Part shown: piece by piece, positions 24,489 through 33,420 of the stretch | How positions within the stretch are numbered: the first letter of the stretch is position 1 | Layout: every line of letters starts with the position of its first letter | From: Otatea glauca | Taxonomy: Eukaryota; Streptophyta; Magnoliopsida; Poales; Poaceae | DNA: 64,000 nt | Reading direction: 5' to 3' | Assembly (NCBI GenBank): GCA_036346275.1 | Contig: CM070725.1 | Location: forward strand, 38,440,104-38,504,103 | Translations under genes and position numbers: made by a program | Notes under the pieces: model-generated | What the model was told of the DNA's origin: nothing | Database searches by the model: none | Seen by the model: only the letters and a program-made list of their open reading frames with translations

Positions 24489-25037
24489 ACTTGCAGGTTT
24501 CTAGGTCACGCCCTCCAGCACGTACTAACGACGACATCATAGAAGACATCTTCAACAGCGCCGACGGTGGTGGTAGCGCCCACAACTCCAACAACCCCGA
24601 GGCATGAATTCTATTGTGAGCTCGATTGGTGTATTACTGTTGTACTTTATGACTTGTTGTGATGGATACATTGTGATCGACTTATTATAATGGAATGTGG
24701 ATTGTATCTATTGTGGTTGTAATGTGTTGTACGTCATTGCGTAGTTTACAAATTGCCGTTGGATGTGCGATTGGATTATCTAAGGATCTGCTAGAATGTC
24801 TCCTTCTGGTTTGAGAGATTGATATATATATTATAACTGCAAATGTTTTTTTGTCTGCTGAGTGGATGTCCTATTTACTAGAGAGGTCATGCCGAAATTT
24901 TGTACATTTCGGTGACTTAGTTTTAAGCCGGTTTTGAAGAGTTAAAAGGTTGGTTTCAGTATTTTAGTAGAGGTAATGGGTTTGGTGTCTCGTTTGTTAA
25001 TTCTTCGTTCGCTTGAACTTCATTGTGGAGTTTGTTC
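24489..25037 (+). repeat. Duplicated 3' segment of the CACTA gene, copy 2
   Basis: Copy of 23139-23520 with an extra ~150 bp (24570-24735) after the ATCTTCAACA block, ending a reading frame at GAGGCATGA (24599-24607). Copy 1 lacks that block, so copy 2 looks like the more complete gene end. Confidence 0.85.
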
Positions 25038-25166
25038 TTTTGTGTTAGTGTTTCTGATCAGATTTGAACAAAATAGATGATCCTTCTTATTCTTCGCTTA
25101 GCAATTTTTAGTTTCAATTTTCTTTTTGCCTTTTCTTTTCTTCTTTAGTTGATATGTATTGAGTGC

Positions 25167-25175
25167 GATGCATAT

Positions 25176-25216
<41 letters not shown>
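25167..25216. repeat. (AT)n microsatellite in the CACTA element
   Basis: About 22 TA units between the gene remnant and the right subterminal array. Confidence 0.95.
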
Positions 25217-25219
<3 letters not shown>

Positions 25220-25229
25220 TTGTGTATAA

Positions 25230-25718
25230 ATGACTGATAAATTCGTGAGCCATTAAAAACCCACGAATTTATCTGGCTGCTCCAGATAAATTCGTCGGTT
25301 CCTTGAGCCCACGGATTTAAAAATTAAATTCGTGGGTTTATTAAGCCCCACGAATTTAACAGATTAAATTCTTGGGTTTTTTACCCCCACGAATTTAACA
25401 GATTAACTTCGTGGGCTATATAGCCCACGAATTTAACAGATTAAATTAAATGGGGGTCACATTGGCCCACAATTTAATCTGTTAAATTGTGAGCTTAATA
25501 AACCCACGAATTTAACTCAATTCTAGTTAAATTCGTGGGCTTGGCGAAACCCACGAATTTAACTTAAATTGTGGTACCCATGAATTTAATTGTTTAATTT
25601 CATCAAGTTAAATTCGTGAACTAAATTCGACGGTTTGCTCACGAATTTAAATTAAATTCGTGGGTTTTGGCCTAAATTCGTGGGTTTCTGGCCCACGAAT
25701 TTCTCCCTGTTTCTTGTA
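25230..25718. repeat. Right subterminal repeat array of the CACTA element
   Basis: About twenty direct and inverted copies of TAAATTCGTGGG / CCCACGAATTTAA with short spacers. It is longer than the left array (about 490 vs 210 bp), an asymmetry usual in CACTA elements. Confidence 0.93.
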
Positions 25719-25721
25719 GTG

Positions 25722-26687
25722 ACATGATTTTGCTGTTTGGATAGAGCTAGGTTCCTTAGCTGGTTCAATCTATCTAGATTAGTTAAGAATTTTTAAAACT
25801 TTTTTTTGAATAAACATAACGCAATTTTTATCATTCTGTAAAAATTTCATACCTAGATAATGTTGCTAAAACTTTTAAAAATTCTGACAATGCATAATAT
25901 CAATTTCTGTCTATTCTGTTTTAAGTTTAAAATAAGGTTAATATTTTATGAAATTTTTTGTGAAGATCTAAAATGGTATTATTTATATTTTTTAAAATTC
26001 TCATATTTTAATATTTTATATTTAAATTTTAATAATCCTAACATTACCATTTACAACTTTATTTATTTTATGTTTTAGAATTTTTAAAATTAGAAATATA
26101 ATATTTAATTTTTGATATTTTTACGAGAGGTAGATATTGATCTTATGTCAGCATGATAAAAATATTAGCTCAAGATAGGGTCTCTTTATTTTTACATAAA
26201 TCCGACACTATCTGAATTGATCTTAAATCTTCATGATTCCAATATCTTATCTTCATTAAATGTGTTCAGGTTGTCTTTGGTAGCATGATAAGGTTTCTGA
26301 CAATTTATAATATTTTAATATTATCTTTGCAGATTTTTATTGCTATTGTGTTTTTATCTTTTTACTTTTACCATTTTACCATTTCAATACATTTATTACT
26401 TTTTTTTAGAGCAAAACTAAGGAAGAACCAATAATTCAGAAATCTCAGGAAATTAAAATTCAAATTAAAGATTACATCTCAAACTTATTTTTTTATTTTT
26501 TGTTTGTTTTGGAAGAAATAGTTTTAATAAAGGAAATTTTTCTTTTTTTAAGGTTAGAATGCAAGAAAAGAGGAAAAGATATTATTTAAAATCATAATCT
26601 TGATTCCAATTGAAATTTTTATTCAATTCCATTTTTAAATTTTAGACTTTTCATTTTTCATATTTTTGAATTTTTCGGGATATTACA
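25722..26687 (-). mobile_element. Large gypsy-type solo LTR 'A', 5' part
   Basis: Continues solo LTR A beyond the CACTA insertion. The last bases GGGATATTACA are, on the minus strand, the LTR start TGTAATATCCCG. It aligns by eye with 37560-38531 of LTR B (ACAATGCATA, TAATCCTAACATTACCATTT, TTTTGTTTGTTTTGGAAGAA). Confidence 0.9.
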
Positions 26688-27973
26688 CAATAGCCGGATG
26701 TGCATGTGACTTGCACGTAGTGTAGGAGAAGATTATCATCCGAGTCAGATTAAGGACTGAATGTAGTGTTTTACGATCCAAGGGATATCCGTACAACCAC
26801 AAATGCTGGTATGGGACAGTTTTAAACCAATTAAGTTATCTAGTTTAACTTTGCACATTCTAAGGCTGGAGTAGCACGGATTTTCTGAGACTGATCACTC
26901 GTAGGGGTTTCTACATACCAATACAACTGTGTACGCCTCGCTATGATGGGGAAGTGGGGACTCAACAGGAGCGACTGTTGAGAGTACAATATTGTACAAA
27001 TATTTTTCGCCGCTTTAGAACATGGGGAAGTGATTACTCATCAGGAATAGTCTATTGAGAGTACAATGAGTGTACAAATATCTTCTGCTGTCATAGGAAG
27101 AGTTTGTCGTCACCGGACTGGTGTAAAGTTAACTTAGTTAATGTAAAGGTTTTCGTCATGAACATTCTGGCCACACACCAAAGGAGCGTAAAAATAATGG
27201 TAAAAAAAAGTCATGACTTGTGAGTAAAGTTGTACACCTCTGCAAAGTGTAAATCTTTTCAAAAAGCCATGCCCGTGATTATAAGAGACTTGGTGAACTG
27301 ACACTAGTTAAATGTTTTCTTATTTTCAAAAAGATTGAATTGGACACATTTGTTAGAAAGTGTTTATTTCAGATTATATGCTAGGGAATGGCAATGAGAT
27401 GACGTGGTACTCACAATCATGGATGATTGTGGGTTATTACTTTATGCTTACGTACTTTATTTTCATATCAAACAAACTTGCTTTTACAAGTCTCGTTTGC
27501 AAACTACTATTTGATTTACAAGTTCAATTTCACTTTACACAAAGTAACCGTAGAATCCTCCTTTGACATAACCTGCATTTACTACATTTTGCGATACACC
27601 TTAAGTCTTGCTGAGTACGAAAGTACTCACCCTTGCTTATTTGTTGGTTCGGTGAAGAAAGCGGATCTCCAGACGATATGCACTTTGATGCAGGTTGCGG
27701 GAATTATATTAGCGAGTTTTTTTAGGGTTTATGTCTTGTCAGTTGCCTGAGGGTTGGATGGGCATACTACAAGACTTTTGTTTCTTTCCGCTGCAATATA
27801 CTCTGCTTTGCAAGACCTAATTATATAAATTATCATTTCCTATGTAATATTAAGTATAGATGTGTTATCAATTATTGTAAATGTGTGTACTAGTCACTGA
27901 TTATGAGACTAGTATTGTATACATATAGATCGTCATTCTTGGTATTCCTACTAAAAAGGAGAGTCCTTACAAT
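26688..27973 (+). mobile_element. Large gypsy-type solo LTR 'D', 3' part
   Basis: Begins with the CAATA duplication and resumes LTR D. Its reverse complement matches 14378-15560 of LTR A (CCCATACCA/TGGTATGGG blocks, AAGTTATCTAGTTTAACTTT). It ends GTCCTTACA at 27973, followed by the ATCAG duplication. Confidence 0.88.
27607..27636 (+). promoter_or_regulatory. Conserved GAAA-loop hairpin near the 3' end of solo LTR D
   Basis: CTTGCTGAGTACGAAAGTAC followed by TCACCCTTGC: a perfect GAGTAC/GTACTC stem with a GAAA loop, 340 bp before the LTR end. Confidence 0.72.
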
Positions 27974-27978
27974 CAGAT
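27974..27978. repeat. Target-site duplication ATCAG (right copy)
   Basis: Pairs with 10585-10589. Confidence 0.9.
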
Positions 27979-28099
27979 GAATGTTGTGGTTGGTGGAAGC
28001 GAAAGTTTAGAAAGTGCTACACTGTGCTTCTGTACTTTTTACTAATAAACTGCGAGTTTAACAAAGTGAAGCTTTATTCTAAAAACAAGAAGGATTAAT

Positions 28100-28229
28100 T
28101 CCTTATTTGTCATTAGAATTTAGGGAAATCCTTGAATGTGTCATTGATATGTGAGGTTTGGGCCTACATGTCAGTGACATAATAAGTGGTATATAAGGGA
28201 TAAGATAAATTTTCAGTGGCATATAAGGA
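28100..28229. mobile_element. Small MITE-like repeat, copy 1
   Basis: About 130 bp with imperfect inverted ends (CCTTATTTGTCATTAGAA / TCCTTATATGCCACTGAAA). A second copy is at 62128-62259, sharing GGAAATCC..TGAATGT and the TAAGATAAA block. No family name could be given. Confidence 0.7.
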
Positions 28230-28380
28230 CTTGCCCCAGAAGAACATTAACTCCTCTTAAATGGATTGAGGCTAATTGAATACAAAAGTAGCCTATATTT
28301 CTAAAATTGTTTAAATATGTTAAATATCTATGCCAACAATACTTATTATAAACTGGAGAAGAGGGTCCAACACTTTATGT

Positions 28381-28560
28381 ATTCCCTTCAGTCACAAAAA
28401 GAATGTTTTGGGCATCGATACGGTCCCTAAATACAACTTTGATCACTCATTTTAATTTTAATTAATTAATAAAAATATAAAATCAAATAAAGTTGTAATA
28501 TTATGAAAGTATTTTTCGAGACAAATCTATATGTATCATTTTCATATGTCCAATCTACTC
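28381..28560. mobile_element. Truncated MITE-like fragment
   Basis: Begins ATTCCCTTCAGTCACAAAAAG and continues with the ACGGTCCCTAAATACAACTTTG block, resembling the left half of common grass MITEs. No matching right end was found before the Stowaway-like element at 28573. Confidence 0.45.
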
Positions 28561-28572
28561 ATAAAGGTAATA

Positions 28573-28852
28573 CTCCCTCCGTTCATTTTTATAAGGCTTA
28601 TTTTTTTAATGATCTTGTTCACAAATATAAGGCTGCATGTAGATTTAATGAGGTATTTCCTTCTATACCCCTATTTATTCTCTCTCAACCATATGCATTT
28701 ATTCATTACTACTCACACAAAGTATATCTTTCATCTTCTAAGACAATTAATTGGGGGTATCTAAGTCATTTTCTCTCACACCTATATCAATTTCAACGCA
28801 ATCTTAATCCTTGTGCCAAGTCAAAATACGCCTTATAAAAATGAACGGAGGG
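28573..28852. mobile_element. Stowaway-like MITE (Tc1/mariner type)
   Basis: 280 bp with inverted ends CTCCCTCCGTTCATTTTTAT and CCCTCCGTTCATTTTTATAA, flanked by TA on both sides (28571-28572, 28853-28854). The CTCCCTCCG terminus and TA duplication are typical of Stowaway elements. No coding. Confidence 0.88.
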
Positions 28853-28882
28853 TAATAGCTAAAGTTTAGAATGTTTGACTGC

Positions 28883-29015
28883 ACTGTTCCCCTAGATGGC
28901 CGCCCTAGGCTACACCCTTCCACCTAACATGCCTAGCTTACTTATCCCGCCTAGGCGTCTGCCTAGCCCACCTAATCGGCGATTATGCACTAGGCGTGCC
29001 GCCTAGAGGAACATT
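28883..29015. mobile_element. Miniature TIR element with 10-bp target duplication, CCTAGGCG-rich
   Basis: 133 bp flanked by GTTTGACTGC and GTTTGGCTGC. Ends read ACTGTTCCCCTAG and, inverted, AATGTTCCTCTAG. The body is packed with CCTAGGC / GCCTAGG words. It shares end sequence, duplication length and word usage with the 929-bp element at 12174-13102. Confidence 0.72.
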
Positions 29016-29025
29016 GTTTGGCTGC

Positions 29026-31795
29026 ACATATCCCAAAATAACTTCCTTTTGACTAAAGGGGGTACTATTTAAAGTTTGTTTGTTCTATATATTTGCTCTT
29101 ATTCCTTCGTTGCCCCGGGACCAATGGGAGCGGCGGCGGCGCGCGGGGAGGCCGGAGGGGAGCCGGAGGTGGAGGTCTCGAGGAGAGGAGACCGGCTAGC
29201 GGAAGGCGCGGGGGAGCGGGAGGCGAGCGAAGGAGTGGCGGCGGGGAGTCCGGCCAGTGGAGGCGCAGGCACGAGGGGAATAGAGGAGGCGATGAGGCCG
29301 AATGGCCTTTTGCCAGAAAAGAAAGAAGGGAGCCGAGAGAAATAGAGGGAAGGAAAGAAAAGAGAAAGAAAGAAGAGGAGAAGAAAAGAAAAGGAAAGAA
29401 GAGAAAAAGATGGAGAGGTAGAAAAATAGATTGTCCGCGGACCGCGTCGATTTTGGAATCGATTTGCGGATCGCGTAAAAATCATCAAGTGAACTCATTT
29501 AATTTGTTGCTAGCTAAAATTTGAACGACAGATTAGACAAATCAGTTGGACATCAAAATAAATAATTGACTCTTAAACGGCCTAGTTAAAATATTATGTT
29601 GTTTCAGGTCTCAACCTGAACCGCCCCACCAATCAGAACCTACCTTCGAGCGAGGTCAAACCATCAGATTTTATTCCAGGCAAGATCCCTTGAACATCTT
29701 TGCTAAATGTTTTAATTCTTTTTATATACTGAATCATATCATCACTGCATGAAAAACTTAATTTCAAAATGGGAATGTGAATTGGAGTTGGGTGGATGAG
29801 GTGTTATGGTATGTTGATGGATCTGGTATGGTGAAGTGGGAATTGGTATTGTGAAGTTGGAAATTGGTAATGTGATGTTGGTAACTTAGAAATGTGGTTT
29901 GAAAATGGTGGTGTGTGTTAAGGTTGTCTACGAATAGAGTCGTGGATGTGTTAATATAGAGATTATAATGGTGGGTAGAGGGCACAGGGGAAAGGGTGGG
30001 GGGTACCTACGCCGGTGGTGCTCTCTACATAAGTTATAATATAAGGTTAAACACCTACGCTCGGATAATGAGCCGTATTCCCAGTATCAACCATAGCGAG
30101 ATTGAATCGCTGTCAGAAAAGGTTGTCCTAGGAAGGTGCTACAATCTCCACATTAGGAAGGCTGGAGGGGAGCCGGGATCGACTTTGACAATCTCAGCCT
30201 CGGATAGTCTATGTATATAAATGTAGTTACTGTACTTTTTTCCTGATCGGGGGTACCCCACACCGGGGTGTAAGGTTTTTAACGAGGTAGTAACTCCATA
30301 CATGTTCAAGATTTAATAAAATTTACTTATTTTCCCCCAATATTTGTGTCCATTGCTAGCAATACTGATATCCACACAGAATGTTTCTTTCGCATGCTTT
30401 CATTTAGCCCCACTTTATTTTGGATGATCTAAGTGAATGCGTGTTGCTCGATTGTAGATTTACATATTTCTTTGATCAAGGTGGCTATACATTCGCTGCA
30501 CCGTAGCATCGCGTACGCACGCTATTACAAGCAAATTCGAGTCATTTCCTCTCGTCGCAATAGTGTAAATGGACCGGGCACAGCGTACGCACGTACGCGT
30601 AGGCATCGGCGTAAATGGGCGTGCAGGCTCGCCGGCGCGCTGGCTGGGCGGCACGGCCCGGCACGGTTCCGGCCCGAAGCACGATGGGCCCATGCCGGGC
30701 CGGCCCAGCACGGCACGACGCCCATTGGTGAGGTGGAAGAGAGAGAAGAAACTTATCTTTTTAGGAAACCAAGAAATTAGTGAAGCATCTCTTTCCAAAC
30801 TAGCCATTATATCTCATCTAAATAATTTAGTTACAAGCTATAATATCAAACTATTGGAGTGGTTGTATCTAAAATCTCGTCTAACCATTTTCTCTTCTTT
30901 AATACCAAGCTATAGTATCAAAGCTATTGGGAATGGCCTGATATATATGATGTCCCCACTGTGGCAGCAACGGTGGATCCCATAGCAAATCATTGCAACT
31001 TTACATCTCACATTCACATAGAATAGTCCAGTAGAAGCATACAAGTGGCTCCATTTTGTCAAAAAGTGACGGTCCACTTCCATGCAGGTTTGTGGCATGT
31101 GATTATTCTGTTTTCCCCTTTGATACGACGCATGAGATCTGTGTGTCTGGTGAACTGCCGACGAGCATCACAACAAACAACTTCTTCAGTCTTTGCATCC
31201 GTCTCCAAAGCACAGCCCATATACAGCGGCCGGCCGGCCGGCCGGCAAGTACATACACCGCGTTACAGGTTAGTACAGCTCCGCCGCCGATGGCGCCGAC
31301 GCATAGGCGAGCGGGCGCTGTCAGGTTGCTCGGCATGGGAAGCTGGCCGGGGAGCAGAGCACGATCTCATCGCTGCAATGGCATAGGCTCGAGTCGAGCC
31401 CATCCGTTCCTGCGCGACCTGGACCCCCTCCTCTAGCTAAGCTTGTCGCAGTCCAAGCTATCTCTTTTTAGCGGGAGGCTCGTTGGGTTGTTCCCTCTTG
31501 CTGCTGTCAACCGAGCTGGCCGGAGGTGAGCGAATTGGACACATTGCACAGTTCGATCGACGTATCAGCTTCGGGAGCAGCACATTCACGTCCCATCGCA
31601 TCACATCCTTGGCGCTTCAGCTCGGGAAATGCTACGCGTACAGAAGGTACATTAAAAGGTCTTTAACCAGGACGGTAGCTCTCACCTGTCAGTGACACGT
31701 TGATAGTGATACATATATATACATATAAATAAATAAATAAATAAATAATATATATATATATTTCATTCGTATGTGTAGTAGCTAGGATAGTAAAA
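29026..31795. other. Spacer with GC-rich patches, no gene supported
   Basis: Holds a GC-rich patch with a purine-rich tail (29120-29420), unremarkable AT-rich DNA (29480-29980), and a palindrome-like patch of GGCCCGGCACGG / CCGGGCCGG words (30640-30720). It also holds a (CCGG)n run (31229-31245) and (AATA)n / (TA)n runs (31724-31762). Open frames in the GC-rich patches exist in several frames at once and match no family I recognise. Confidence 0.5.
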
Positions 31796-32111
31796 AAAAG
31801 ATTTTTTTTTAAATAATAAGCTGAAAAGAAAAAGTACAGAAGTATGTTGTTGTTGCTTTTCTGACTGTCGACAGAGAATAGTCACCGGTCCAAATTGCGA
31901 TTGAATTTATGTTGCTATTTGGAACGGCGACAACAAGTTAGTCACCTTTTGAACTGGCTATAAATGTGCTAGCTCGGAGCTATGTCATTAATCGCTAGTT
32001 GGACTGGCGACATTCAATTTCTGTCACCAATCGAAATGGTGATTGAGAACGTCAGTCACCATTTGAATTGGCGATAGAAACCGCATTATAAAGCCGCGTA
32101 TATAGATGAAC

Positions 32112-32386
32112 TGATGGTCTATCTAGTTGTAGCTTAGCTACGCTTGATGACGACATGCCATAGTTTCGACGATGTGGAAGGTGCACACGTCACCTTCCTC
32201 GAGCTTGTTGTCCTGGTAGAAGCTCTTTCAGCCCTCTCCAAGCAGGTAGCAACTGTTCTTGTATGAAACATCACGCACCTACCATTACCTGGTGCTATCC
32301 AATGAGGTCTTGAGCGTAATTGTGCAACGTTTACAAAGCTCAATCGAGTTCCAGAAGGCTGAAGCTACAGACTGCAAGCATTGAAA
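32112..32386 (-). pseudogene. B3 DNA-binding domain fragment, left arm
   Basis: The minus strand reads SFYQDNKLEEGDVCTFHIVE after a Gly-stop where the family has GW, which is the C-terminal part of a plant B3 (REM-like) domain. Upstream, LKTSLDSTR is readable with stops. It is a captured piece of a plant transcription-factor gene, not functional. Its mirror copy is at 32412-32687. Confidence 0.72.
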
Positions 32387-32411
32387 CAAAAGAAATTTGT
32401 GTTCGAACCAA

Positions 32412-32687
32412 TTCACTTTTAATGCTTACAGTCTGTAGCTTTAGCCTTCTGGAATTCGATCGGGCTCTGTAAACATTACATGATTACACTCAAGACCATA
32501 TTGGATAGCACCAGGTCATGGCAGGTACGTGGTGTTTTTGAGAGGGCTGGAAGAGCTTATGCTAGGACAACAAGCTCGAGTAAGGTGACATATGCACCTT
32601 CCACGTCGTCGAAACTACCCTGTAGCATGTCGTCATCAAGCATAGCCAAGCTACAGCTAGATAGGTCATCAGTTCATAGTTCTGTCG
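32412..32687 (+). pseudogene. B3 DNA-binding domain fragment, right arm
   Basis: The plus strand reads FWNSIGLCKHYMITLKTILD then STRSWQVRGV, and after a frameshift GWKSL-stop-DNKLE-stop-GDICTFHVVE. These are the B3 signatures: the W-x-V strand, GWK, DN-L, GD-C-F. Together with the left arm this forms a head-to-head inverted duplication of one gene fragment. Confidence 0.74.
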
Positions 32688-33052
32688 CCATTTCAAGTGG
32701 CAACAGAGCTATGTCACTATTTCAATTCGCGACAGAATTCTGTCGCTAATCAAACTGGTGATTGAGATCCTACGCGGCGTCCACATGATTAGATCGCTAT
32801 TATGACTGGCGATAAACCTACTTCTATTTTTTTAGCTTATTTTTTTGTAATTTTTAATTTTTCGTGTATTATTTAAAAAAATCGTAAAAAAAGGAGGTTC
32901 TTATTCCTCCCTCGAGTTCCACTCACTAAGCTGGAGATTGGATGAGGGGCATAGAGCTAGGGACGATTGAAGAATTATGATTGATTAGACGTGGCGTAGC
33001 GTGACTTATGTACTTGGTTCGTATGATAGATATTTTTTTGTGGGGACGGACA

Positions 33053-33057
33053 GCCGG
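33053..33057. repeat. Target-site duplication GCCGG (left copy)
   Basis: GCCGG precedes TGTAATGACCC and recurs at 38532-38536 after the TTACA end. Confidence 0.92.
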
Positions 33058-33390
33058 TGTAATGACCCTATTCTCATGTAAATACAAAAAATAAAAATCT
33101 CATGTGTATACAGTACTAGTCCCATGATCAGTGGCTAGCACGCACATTTATAACAATCGATATCACATCCATACTCTTTATTACAAATGATAATAGTAAT
33201 CTATACAATAAAATCTTACAATAGAGTGAAGTGCAGCGGAAATGATTAAAATTCTTGTAGTATGCCCATCCAACCCTCAGGCAACTGACAAGGCATAATC
33301 CCTAGAAAAGCTTCATTGTCAATATCCCAAATCCTGCGATAAATATGTTGCATCGAACTAATCTGATTCTTCACCTAAAAACAACAATTA

Positions 33391-33420
33391 AGGAAGGGTG
33401 AGTACTTTCGTATTCCGCAA
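33391..33420 (-). promoter_or_regulatory. GAAA-loop hairpin near the 3' end of solo LTR B
   Basis: In LTR sense GAATACGAAAGTACTC, the same hairpin as in A and D but with one mismatched stem pair. Confidence 0.6.

Larger units (their letters stand above)
19409..25721 (+). mobile_element. CACTA (En/Spm) DNA transposon, defective, TSD ACA
   Basis: 6313 bp. The left end reads CACTACAAGAGACAGAG and the right end, on the other strand, CACTACAAGAAACAGGG. The 3-bp duplication ACA is at 19406-19408 and 25722-25724. Both ends carry many copies of a TTAAATTCGTGGG / CCCACGAATTTAA subterminal motif, the kind of site bound by the CACTA TnpA protein. Inside are a GC-rich promoter-proximal island, two hairpins, a decayed fusion of tnpD and tnpA-like sequence, and a duplicated 3' segment. 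It lies in solo LTR A, so it is younger than that LTR. Confidence 0.96.
31800..32890. mobile_element. Foldback DNA element carrying an inverted pair of B3-domain gene fragments
   Basis: About 1.1 kb, nearly symmetric around 32399. Outer parts (31870-32110 and 32690-32815) carry many short inverted modules of GTCACC..AATTGGCGAC type. Inner arms of about 275 bp (32112-32386, 32412-32687) are inverted copies separated by a ~25-bp loop. T- and A-rich ends (31795-31830, 32825-32895) may be the termini, but no clean inverted repeat or target duplication was found. The superfamily is unknown. Confidence 0.75.

Noticed and set aside
29076..29524. GC-rich frames on both strands
   Set aside because: Low complexity, no recognised family and no supporting splice or promoter context.
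30241..30300. GGTTTTTAACGAGGTAG near a GGGTACCCC stretch, like a retrotransposon 3' end
   Set aside because: Only one short resemblance; no LTR, polypurine tract or coding sequence could be paired with it.
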